Positions 24,355-31,739 of a stretch of 53,228 nt of DNA are shown here, one piece after another (position 1 is the stretch's first letter; each line of letters starts with the position of its first letter). The position numbers were made by a program, and so were the translations under genes. Location of the stretch: contig JAGNYR010000004.1 of assembly GCA_017984835.1 (NCBI GenBank), positions 1 to 53,228 on the forward strand. The letters are read 5' to 3'. This stretch comes from Flavobacterium sp. Lineage in GTDB: Bacteria > Bacteroidota > Bacteroidia > Flavobacteriales > Flavobacteriaceae. The notes below the pieces were generated by a model. That model was not told the DNA's origin, made no database searches, and worked only from the letters and a program-made list of their open reading frames with translations.

Positions 24355-25821
24355 TTATTCTGCTTTTTCTTTTCCAAGTTTTGCATTTCGCATTCCGTAT
24401 AAGAAATAAACAAATACTCCAATTACTAACCAACCTAAAGAAAGCAATTGCGCATCTTTACTAAGGTTAATCATTAAATACGTATTGATTAAAATTCCGC
24501 ATATCGCAATTACAGGAAGTGCAGGTACTTTAAATGTTCTTTCAATATTGGGTTGTTTTACTCTAAGAACCCAAACAGCGATACATACCATTGTAAAGGC
24601 AAACAAAGTTCCGAAACTTGTCATATCAGCTAATTTATTGATCGGTGTGAATGCAGCTACGGTTGCAATAATTCCACCTAAAATCATCAAGTTTGTTTTT
24701 GGTGTTCCTGAAATTGGGTTGATTCTTGAAAACACTTGAGGAATCAAACCATCTTTAGACATTCCTAAAAAGATTCTTGATTGTCCCATGATCATTACCA
24801 TCAATACAGAAATCAATCCGATGGTTGCTGCAATAGTAATGATGTAACCTGCCCAAGCTTGTCCTGCAATATCAAACGCGTAAGCAACCGGTGCTTTAAT
24901 TGCATCTGGATATTGTCCTAGTGGGTTGAAATCTTTATAATTCATCATTCCTGTCAACACTAATGAAACAAGAATGTACAAAATCGTACAAATCAATAAC
25001 GACGCAATGATTGCAAACGGCACGTCTTTCTTAGGGTTTTTAGCTTCACCCGCTTGTGTAGAAACGGCATCAAAACCAACATAAGCAAAAAAGATGGCAG
25101 CAGCTCCCGATACAATTCCGGTGATACCGTATGCTTCGTGTGTAGAAGTTTTATCAACTATTTGAGTTGCTTCTGGAATAAAAGGGGTCCAGTTTTCCAC
25201 ATTAATAAAGAAAGCCCCAGCAATAATTACAAAAATAATAGCCGAAACTTTAAGTATCACAATCATATTATTTGCTTTAGCAGCGCTTGAAGTTCCTTTG
25301 ATTAAAATAGAAATTACAAACAATACAATTAAAAAGGCAGGTAAGTTCATTGAAAATCCTTCTCCTGTATAACTAGCCGGATCGGCGGTCAGCCATTCGG
25401 GCAGTTTAATGCCAAACATTTTGAGTAATTTATTAAAATAGCCCGACCATGAAACGGCGACGGTCATCGATCCCATGGCATATTCTAGTATCAATCCCCA
25501 TCCAATGATCCAGGCGAAAATTTCTCCAATGGTACCATATGCATAGGCGTAAGCTGAACCTTCAACAGGCAAAATAGAAGCGAATTCTGAATAACAAAGT
25601 GCAGCAAATACACAAGCTACTCCTGCAATAATGAAAGAAATTGCCAAGGCTGGACCTGCATGATAGTAGGCTCCTGTTCCTGTCAATACAAAAATTCCTC
25701 CTCCAATGATAGCTCCAACACCAATCGCTGTTAAACTCCATTTTCCGAGTACTTTCTTTAATTCACTTTTTTTCATGTCTGCTTCAAAAGCAGAAACTGG
25801 TTTAACTCTCCAAATAGACAT
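24355..25821 (-). CDS. APC-superfamily amino-acid permease
   Basis: A protein of about 488 residues with some 12 membrane helices, of the cationic amino-acid transporter type (APC superfamily). The first helix carries the GVGAIIGGGIFVLTG substrate motif, and FFAYVGFDAVSTQAGEAKNPKKD-type residues mark helix 6 and the following loop. I placed the start at ATG 25821 because a -7 box at 25849-25856 overlaps the more upstream ATG at 25851. It probably takes up amino acids; the specificity cannot be read. Its place beside hmgA-hpd suggests aromatic or general amino-acid supply, which is only an inference. Confidence 0.92.
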   Translation of the reverse strand: MSIWRVKPVSAFEADMKKSELKKVLGKWSLTAIGVGAIIGGGIFVLTGTGAYYHAGPALAISFIIAGVACVFAALCYSEFASILPVEGSAYAYAYGTIGEIFAWIIGWGLILEYAMGSMTVAVSWSGYFNKLLKMFGIKLPEWLTADPASYTGEGFSMNLPAFLIVLFVISILIKGTSSAAKANNMIVILKVSAIIFVIIAGAFFINVENWTPFIPEATQIVDKTSTHEAYGITGIVSGAAAIFFAYVGFDAVSTQAGEAKNPKKDVPFAIIASLLICTILYILVSLVLTGMMNYKDFNPLGQYPDAIKAPVAYAFDIAGQAWAGYIITIAATIGLISVLMVMIMGQSRIFLGMSKDGLIPQVFSRINPISGTPKTNLMILGGIIATVAAFTPINKLADMTSFGTLFAFTMVCIAVWVLRVKQPNIERTFKVPALPVIAICGILINTYLMINLSKDAQLLSLGWLVIGVFVYFLYGMRNAKLGKEKAE

Positions 25822-25848
25822 AATGTATCTTTTTTTAAATAATAAGTT

Positions 25849-25882
25849 CAAATATACTTTTTTTGTTTAATATTTTTACAAA
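25849..25882 (-). promoter_or_regulatory. Promoter of the permease gene (TTTG-N22-TATATTTG)
   Basis: Minus-strand -7 box TATATTTG at 25849-25856 with TTTG 22 bp upstream (25879-25882). It fixes the permease start at 25821. Confidence 0.55.
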
Positions 25883-25901
25883 AAACGAAAAAAACTGTCC
25901 G

Positions 25902-28217
25902 CTAGAACCAAAAACCAATGCTGAACCAGGTAAACCCTTTGGTTAATTCTGGCGACCAAGAATATTTTACTTCTATGGGACCAAGCGCTGTTTCTAGACC
26001 ATATCCGAAAGCATATCCCGAATATTTTGGTTTGGTTATCCAAGCCGTGCTTTCAAACAATCGGTTGTCTGAATTGGCAAAATTGGCCGAAAAATTGACG
26101 TGGTTTTTTCTAAATATTTCATAATCAAAAGTTGCGCCCGATTTGATAAAACTGTCCGATTGGATTGCGATAAAATCATACCCATAAAAATGTTTGAAAT
26201 TATTGATGGGGTGATAGCCATACCCTCCCAACACAAAATTTAAAAAAGGGACACTTTCATTTCCAATGGATAACCCTGCTTCTGTTTGAATCTTTAAAGT
26301 AGCCTTTCTGCCGATTTTTTTAGCCCATCCAGCATCAGCCTTGAGGATTGAGAATCGATTGAATCGATTGGAATAGTTGGAAGAAAACAGATACGTCTGA
26401 CCATCGGCAATAAAATACCAGCCTTTTTTTGGAAAATATTTATTGTCAAACGTGTCGTATTTTAAATACCCAAAGGCACTAAAATAATCGCTGTTGTCAA
26501 AAACCGAACTATCTAAAGCCAACGTTTGTGTTGATATTTTCAAATGCTTTAATTCGACACCGGCTCCAATTAAAAACTTTCTTGAGTAAATAGTTTGCAC
26601 ATACGCTTGGTTGGTAAAGTCTGCATAATCAATGTTCAGTGTGTTGATGTTCGGCTGGTTGTTAACTAAAGTCTGACTAAAATCAGAGGAAATGTTCTTA
26701 TTGAATTGATTGAAACGAGATCTAAATCCGAAACTGAAATAAAACCCATTGTCAACATAATAATCAAAATTATATCGGAACTTATCTCCAAGTCCGAAAT
26801 CAACAGACAACACATCATTTTTAAAAAGTGATTTTTTTTGCGTTAAGTTGACTAAAACGGCACTTTTATACAAACCATCATAATGCAATCCGAGTTTGAG
26901 ATACGTTTTGATTTCGTTTTCTTGCAAATTAATTTCTAGTTCTTGTCCCGTTTCGAGTGGATTGATTTTGAATCCAATCGTGCTGAAATTTTCCGTTGCA
27001 TTCAGTTTATTCATTCCTGTTTTTAAATCTGCAAAGCTAATTTTTGACCCTTCTTTAAAACCCAGCTGACCGATAACATAGGCTCTCGTGTAATTTTTTA
27101 ATGTAGGAATGGTAATGCGTTCTACTTGTATGCTGTCCGCAATTTTTAAACTGGTTTTTACATAAGGGGTTTGCTGTTTTTGGGCCAAATCGCTTATTTG
27201 ATCACAAAAGGAAAAGGTAGCTTCTTCGCCTTTTAAAACAATTTCATTCCCTTTTTCAAAAGAGATGACAGAATATTGATCCACTTCGGGTTTGATGTAT
27301 AGATCCGTCTGTTTGATTTTGTCTTTCATTCCTTCAATTACTTGAAGATTAGATATTTGTAACAAAATACGTGTGGCCTCTCTTAAATTATTTCGGTCTT
27401 TTAATCCATCTTGTACATCCACACCAATGATGTAATCGGCGCCCATTTTTCTAACTTCTTCTACGGGATAATTATTAGTGATTCCGCCATCAATTAATAT
27501 TTTCCCATCCATTTCAACGGGAGAAAATAGTGTAGGAAAGGCAGAGCTAGCCAACAAGGCTTGTGCAAGAAATCCTTTGTTTAAAACGACTTGTTGTCCC
27601 GATTCAATATCGGTTGCAATGCACACGAACGGAATAGGTAATTGGCTAAAATCGCGAACATGTTGTACATGGTTGGTGAGTTGTGAAAGCAAACAGTAGT
27701 TGTACAATCCTTTGGAAAGGGCAATGGGAACACCCACATTAAATTTTCTAAACGGCAGCGACAACGCATAGACTTCGCCGTTTCGTTTTTCGTAAAAACT
27801 TTTATACGACCTTGGTATGTAATCATTTAACAACTCGTCAAAGTTGGTGGTGCTAAAAATAGAATCCAATTGTCGGGCATTATAACCCGCTGCGTAGAGT
27901 CCGCCCACGACAGAACCCATGCTGGTTCCTCCAATATAGTCAATTTTGATTCCGGCTTCTTCCAGTACTTTTAACACACCAATGTGTGCAAAACCTTTGG
28001 CTCCTCCACCGGTCAACACCAATCCTATTTTGGGGCGTTTGATGGTGTCTTGCGCCTGGGATTTTTGAACAAATACGGTGCTGAAAACTAGAATCAGGCA
28101 CACAAGACCTTTGGTTACTAGCCCCGATAGTAGTGGAAATCCTTTTTCTTTCTTTCTTGGAAAGAAAAAGAGTGAAACGAATAGCGGGAAAAGGGCTTGT
28201 AAATAAGTTCTGGCCAT
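25902..28217 (-). CDS. Patatin-like phospholipase fused to an Omp85/BamA barrel (type Vd-like)
   Basis: A 771-residue protein. The patatin domain (about 63-260) has the oxyanion motif GGGAKGFAHIG, the nucleophile motif GTSMG, and the catalytic Asp in DGGITNN. A POTRA-like segment follows (about 360-430), then a 16-strand Omp85 barrel ending in WFSIGFWF. This matches PlpD/FplA-type proteins, which place a lipase on the cell surface or keep it in the periplasm. The N-terminus is odd: residues 1-33 hold an extra hydrophobic stretch and lie over a palindromic repeat (28120-28197), while a normal signal core (LVCLILVFSTVFVQKSQAQ) starts near residue 38. GTG at codon 39 is an alternative start. It follows uvrC by 5 bases. 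Confidence 0.88.
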   Translation of the reverse strand: MARTYLQALFPLFVSLFFFPRKKEKGFPLLSGLVTKGLVCLILVFSTVFVQKSQAQDTIKRPKIGLVLTGGGAKGFAHIGVLKVLEEAGIKIDYIGGTSMGSVVGGLYAAGYNARQLDSIFSTTNFDELLNDYIPRSYKSFYEKRNGEVYALSLPFRKFNVGVPIALSKGLYNYCLLSQLTNHVQHVRDFSQLPIPFVCIATDIESGQQVVLNKGFLAQALLASSAFPTLFSPVEMDGKILIDGGITNNYPVEEVRKMGADYIIGVDVQDGLKDRNNLREATRILLQISNLQVIEGMKDKIKQTDLYIKPEVDQYSVISFEKGNEIVLKGEEATFSFCDQISDLAQKQQTPYVKTSLKIADSIQVERITIPTLKNYTRAYVIGQLGFKEGSKISFADLKTGMNKLNATENFSTIGFKINPLETGQELEINLQENEIKTYLKLGLHYDGLYKSAVLVNLTQKKSLFKNDVLSVDFGLGDKFRYNFDYYVDNGFYFSFGFRSRFNQFNKNISSDFSQTLVNNQPNINTLNIDYADFTNQAYVQTIYSRKFLIGAGVELKHLKISTQTLALDSSVFDNSDYFSAFGYLKYDTFDNKYFPKKGWYFIADGQTYLFSSNYSNRFNRFSILKADAGWAKKIGRKATLKIQTEAGLSIGNESVPFLNFVLGGYGYHPINNFKHFYGYDFIAIQSDSFIKSGATFDYEIFRKNHVNFSANFANSDNRLFESTAWITKPKYSGYAFGYGLETALGPIEVKYSWSPELTKGFTWFSIGFWF
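28120..28197. repeat. Palindromic REP-like element inside the 5' end of the patatin gene
   Basis: The ends AGCCC (28120) and GGGCT (28197) are inverted. Inside is a perfect 11-bp inverted repeat, CTTTTTCTTTC (28142-28152) and GAAAGAAAAAG (28160-28170), with a 7-base spacer. The whole stretch can fold into one long imperfect hairpin. It resembles, from memory, a dispersed intergenic repeat in Flavobacterium genomes; only one copy is present in this window, so the repeat status is not proven here. Confidence 0.5.
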
Positions 28218-28222
28218 TTGCT

Positions 28223-30019
28223 CTAAGAAATTTTATGGTAAAAGTCGGAAATTTTTTTTGCTTTTGAAACACCTACAACCGCGGATATTTCATTTTCTGA
28301 GGCCAATTTCAATCTTTTAACACTCTTGAAATGTTTGATCAACGTTTGCATGGTTTTTTCGCCAATGCCCGGAATTTCCTCGATCGAAGAATTGAGAGCT
28401 GCTTTGCTTCGTTTATCGCGATGAAAAGTGATCCCAAATCGGTGTGCTTCGTTACGCAACATTTGAATGACTTTGAGGGTTTCCGATTTTTTATCGAGGT
28501 ACAAAGGCACCGAATCGCCTGGATAAAACAACTCTTCGAGTCTTTTCGCGATTCCGATGATGGCAATTTTACCTCGCAGCCCCAGGTCGTCTATGCTTTT
28601 AAGCGCCGATGATAATTGTCCTTTCCCGCCATCAATGATGATGAGTTGGGGCAAGGGTTGGTTTTCATCCAAAAGCCGTTTGTAGCGACGGTAAACCACC
28701 TCTTCCATAGAAGCAAAATCGTTGGGTCCTTCAACTGTTTTGATGTTAAAATGGCGGTAGTCTTTTTTACTTGGTTTCCCGTCTTTAAAAACCACACAAG
28801 CTGCAACGGGGTTGGTTCCTTGTATGTTGGAATTATCAAAACATTCGATGTGACGAGGTTCAACCGACAAGCGCAAATCTTTTTGCATTTGGGCCATGAT
28901 GCGGTTGGTGTGTCTTTCGGGATCAATGATTTGGATTTGTTTTAACTGTTCCAAACGGTAGTATTTTGCATTGCGTTCCGACAAGTCAAGTATTTGCTTT
29001 TTATCGCCTAATTGAGGGATGGTGATTTTTAAGTGATCTCCCAATTCTACAGGAAAAGGCACAATAATTTCTTTTGACAATAAATGGAACCGTTCTCGAA
29101 GTTCTACGATGGCTAATTCTAGTAATTCTTGATCCGATTCGTCTAATTTTTTCTTGATTTCTAACGTATGTGATCGAATGATTGCTCCGTGCGCTATTTG
29201 CAAAAAATTGACATACGCCATCGTTTCATCTGAGACAATGGAAAAAACATCGATATTGGATATTTTCGGATTTAAAATGGTGGATCTTGATTGGTAATTT
29301 TGGAGTACCTCTAATTTCTCTTTGATTTTTTGCGCTTCTTCAAAGTGCATTTCGGAAGCCAGTTGTTGCATTTTGGCTTTGAACTCTTTCAAGCTTTCTT
29401 TGAAATTTCCTTTTAGTATTTCGCGAATCGCATTGACCTGATTTTGGTAGTTTTCTGCCAATTCATATCCTTCACAACCCCCTTTGCAATTGCCGATGTG
29501 GAATTCTAAACACACTTTAAATTTGCCAGATTCGATGTTTTTTTCAGACAAATCATAAGTACATGTGCGCAAGGGATACAGCGAATTGATCATTTCTAAA
29601 ATCGTATTGACTGTTTTAAAATTGGTGTACGGACCGTAATATTCTGATCCGTCTTTGATCATTCTGCGGGTAGGAAAAATTCTTGAAAAGGGTTCTTTTT
29701 TAATGCAAATCCATGGATAGGTTTTATCGTCTCGAAGCAACACATTGTACCTAGGTTGCAATTTTTTGATCAAATTATTCTCAAGTAACAGTGCATCTTG
29801 CTCGGATGCTACTACAATATGTTTGATGGTTACGATTTTTTTAACCAATACGTTGGTTTTGGCAATATCGTGTACTTTATTGAAATAGGAAGAAACCCTT
29901 TTTTTTAAGTTTTTGGCTTTTCCTACGTACAAAATTTTGTCTTCTTTATCATAATATTGATACACCCCAGGATTGTCTGGCAAGGTTTGTATTTGTATTT
30001 GTAAAGACGGACTTGTCAT
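28223..30019 (-). CDS. uvrC: UvrABC excinuclease subunit C
   Basis: A 598-residue nucleotide-excision-repair nuclease that makes the 3' and 5' cuts at a UvrB-marked lesion. The GIY-YIG domain (GVYQYYDKEDKILYVGKAK near residue 18) gives the 3' cut, a UVR motif (EEAQKIKEKLEVL near 225) binds UvrB, the RNase H-like domain starts with ECFDNSNIQG and includes IIDGGKGQ, and a helix-hairpin-helix pair ends the protein (IPGIGEKTMQTLIKHFKS). The length is normal. A promoter with correct spacing lies at 30051-30080, and the patatin gene follows. Confidence 0.97.
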   Translation of the reverse strand: MTSPSLQIQIQTLPDNPGVYQYYDKEDKILYVGKAKNLKKRVSSYFNKVHDIAKTNVLVKKIVTIKHIVVASEQDALLLENNLIKKLQPRYNVLLRDDKTYPWICIKKEPFSRIFPTRRMIKDGSEYYGPYTNFKTVNTILEMINSLYPLRTCTYDLSEKNIESGKFKVCLEFHIGNCKGGCEGYELAENYQNQVNAIREILKGNFKESLKEFKAKMQQLASEMHFEEAQKIKEKLEVLQNYQSRSTILNPKISNIDVFSIVSDETMAYVNFLQIAHGAIIRSHTLEIKKKLDESDQELLELAIVELRERFHLLSKEIIVPFPVELGDHLKITIPQLGDKKQILDLSERNAKYYRLEQLKQIQIIDPERHTNRIMAQMQKDLRLSVEPRHIECFDNSNIQGTNPVAACVVFKDGKPSKKDYRHFNIKTVEGPNDFASMEEVVYRRYKRLLDENQPLPQLIIIDGGKGQLSSALKSIDDLGLRGKIAIIGIAKRLEELFYPGDSVPLYLDKKSETLKVIQMLRNEAHRFGITFHRDKRSKAALNSSIEEIPGIGEKTMQTLIKHFKSVKRLKLASENEISAVVGVSKAKKISDFYHKIS

Positions 30020-30050
30020 TTGATGGTATTTTATTTGACCTGATTATCCA

Positions 30051-30080
30051 CAAATTTAGACTAAATTCAACAGAAAACAA
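30051..30080 (-). promoter_or_regulatory. Promoter of uvrC (TTG-N19-TAAATTTG)
   Basis: Minus-strand TAAATTTG at 30051-30058 with TTG 19 bp upstream (30078-30080). The uvrC leader would be about 25 bases. Confidence 0.55.
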
Positions 30081-30105
30081 GTGCGTTTTTTATTACTTTT
30101 ACAAT

Positions 30106-30669
30106 ATGAATAAAAAAGATTTTCGAAAAAAATACAAGTCGCTTAGACAAGCCCTTTCTATTGAAACGATTGAAGATTTTAGCTTGGCTATTGCCAATAA
30201 TTTACTGCGTTTACCCATTTGGGAGAAAAGCTATTTTCATTTGTTTTTGACAATTGAAGAACAGCAAGAAGTTGCAACAGAATATGTGCTGCAAATACTA
30301 GCCGGAAAAGACAAGGAAATCATTGTTTCAAAAAGCGATTTTACAACTTTTGAGATGGTTCATTATTTACTCACTGACAACACCAAGTTCCAGAAAAACG
30401 AATACAATATTCCGGAACCCATTGAGGGTATCGAAGTCCCAGATTCAAAAATTGAAGTTGTATTTGTCCCATTGCTTGCATACGACAAATTAGGAAACAG
30501 AGTAGGCTATGGAAAAGGGTTTTATGATCGTTTTTTGTCAAAATGCAAACCCGAAACCATCAAAATAGGACTTTCTTTCTTTGATCCAGAAATAGAAATT
30601 GAGGACGCCTCGAGTATGGACATGAAACTAAACTATTGCGTCACACCCCATCAAGTGTACTCGTTTTAG
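30106..30669 (+). CDS. 5-formyltetrahydrofolate cyclo-ligase
   Basis: A 187-residue enzyme that converts 5-formyl-THF to 5,10-methenyl-THF using ATP, salvaging the storage form of the folate one-carbon pool. The start is ATG 30106 (MNKKDFRKKYKSLRQ); the in-frame extension upstream overlaps the uvrC promoter. The family signature GYGKGFYDRFL is near residue 142 and the N-terminal KK/R ATP-binding residues are present. It is divergent from uvrC over an 86-bp gap and converges on lspA, with the two stop codons overlapping by 3 bases in a 4-base overlap of the genes. Confidence 0.94.
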   Translation: MNKKDFRKKYKSLRQALSIETIEDFSLAIANNLLRLPIWEKSYFHLFLTIEEQQEVATEYVLQILAGKDKEIIVSKSDFTTFEMVHYLLTDNTKFQKNEYNIPEPIEGIEVPDSKIEVVFVPLLAYDKLGNRVGYGKGFYDRFLSKCKPETIKIGLSFFDPEIEIEDASSMDMKLNYCVTPHQVYSF

Positions 30670-31265
30670 TTCGTTCCGAAGGACTTTTTATTAAAGAAGA
30701 TTAAAATACCAACGCCTGTAGAAATAGCTACATCGGCTATGTTGAAAATAGCGTTGAAAAAACGAAATTCTTCTCCGCCCCAAACTGGAACCCAAGTAGG
30801 AAATACTCCGCTAAAAATAGGAAAATAGAACATGTCTACCACGCGACCGTGAAACCAAGTTCCGTATTGCGCAGGTGCAAAAGCTGATGCTACATGAGTT
30901 GAGGTGCTTTCATCGAAAATAACCCCATAAAAAACAGAGTCAATAATGTTACCGATTGCTCCGGCGAAAATAAGTGAAATGGCAATTTTTAAATAAATAG
31001 ACCCCCCTTTTCGAATGGAATCCCAAAGCCAATATCCAATACAAGGAACGACAATAATTCTGAAAGCTGTAAGAGCTATTTTACCATATTGCCCAGGTAT
31101 TTCAGTTCCCCAAGCCATTCCTTTATTCTCAATAAAATTGAATTTAAACCAAGAAAATACTTCTACTTCTTCGCCATATAAAAAATGGGTCTTGATGTAA
31201 ATTTTGGATACTTGGTCGAGTAATAAAACGAAAAGGACTAAGAATATAGAATGGGCTAACTTCAT
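30666..31265 (-). CDS. lspA: Lipoprotein signal peptidase (signal peptidase II)
   Basis: A protein of about 199 residues with four membrane helices that cuts the signal peptide of prolipoproteins at the lipobox Cys. The catalytic aspartates lie in GAIGNIIDS and FNIADVAIS. It is longer than the E. coli enzyme because of an insert between helices 3 and 4 (the region around YFPIFSGVFPTWVPVW), which is usual in Bacteroidota. I placed the start at ATG 31265: the upstream TTG sits inside a -7 box. It serves the lipoproteins seen in this window, among others. Confidence 0.95.
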   Translation of the reverse strand: MKLAHSIFLVLFVLLLDQVSKIYIKTHFLYGEEVEVFSWFKFNFIENKGMAWGTEIPGQYGKIALTAFRIIVVPCIGYWLWDSIRKGGSIYLKIAISLIFAGAIGNIIDSVFYGVIFDESTSTHVASAFAPAQYGTWFHGRVVDMFYFPIFSGVFPTWVPVWGGEEFRFFNAIFNIADVAISTGVGILIFFNKKSFGTN

Positions 31266-31282
31266 TTGGATAAGATTATACT

Positions 31283-31290
31283 GCAAAAAT
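31283..31290 (-). promoter_or_regulatory. -7 promoter box of lspA (TATTTTTG)
   Basis: Exact minus-strand TAnnTTTG match 18 bases before the lspA ATG, which decides against the TTG start at 31286. No clear -33 TTG is seen. Confidence 0.5.
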
Positions 31291-31311
31291 ACATTAAAAA
31301 TTTAGTAAAAA

Positions 31312-31334
31312 AAACGCACTTTAAAAGTGCGTTT
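31312..31334 (-). terminator. Terminator of the ileS-dksA-like operon
   Basis: AAACGCACTT / AAGTGCGTTT stem with a TAA loop, followed on the minus strand by a T-run. It ends the operon just before the lspA promoter. Confidence 0.88.
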
Positions 31335-31353
31335 GATTCTTATTTATTGCTGA

Positions 31354-31734
31354 TTATCGTTGCAAGTTTTTTGCTTCAATACTCATGGTTGCATGAGGAA
31401 CAATTTTAAGGCGTTCTTTCCCGATTAATTTACCGGTTACTTTGCACACACCATAGGTTTTATTTTCTACACGAAATAAGGCGTTTTTCAAATCACGAAT
31501 GAACTTTTCTTGACGAATAGCTAATTGAGAATTTGCTTCTTTGCTCATGGTTTCACTTCCTTCCTCAAAAGCTTTGAATGTTGGCGACGTATCGTCGGTT
31601 CCATTATTCAAATCATTCATGTAGGCACTTTTTATCAACTCCAAATCAGATTGCGCTTTTTGAATCTTATTTAAGATAATTTCTTTGAACTCTGCTAAAT
31701 CTGCATCAGAGTATCTTACTGCTTCATTTATCAT
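31354..31734 (-). CDS. TraR/DksA-family protein with a degenerate zinc finger
   Basis: A 126-residue protein with the DksA layout: a coiled-coil hairpin (about 10-90) and a C-terminal finger. The finger keeps the spacing YGVC..TGKLIGKERL..VPHAT but only Cys97 of the four zinc Cys remains; the other positions are Thr100, Ser118 and Ala121. DksA proteins enter the RNA polymerase secondary channel and tune stable-RNA promoters with ppGpp. The coiled-coil tip has acidic residues (NGTDDTS), as needed for that. It starts 5 bases after ileS, so the two are cotranscribed, linking tRNA charging with a possible stringent-response cofactor. Loss of zinc ligands seems common in Bacteroidota homologues, to my memory. 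Confidence 0.88.
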   Translation of the reverse strand: MINEAVRYSDADLAEFKEIILNKIQKAQSDLELIKSAYMNDLNNGTDDTSPTFKAFEEGSETMSKEANSQLAIRQEKFIRDLKNALFRVENKTYGVCKVTGKLIGKERLKIVPHATMSIEAKNLQR

Positions 31735-31739
31735 TTTCT

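Noticed and set aside
24239-24433. Minus-strand ORF of 64 codons between hmgA and the permease
   Set aside because: It runs across the permease terminator and overlaps the end of the permease gene in another frame; composition does not look like a protein.
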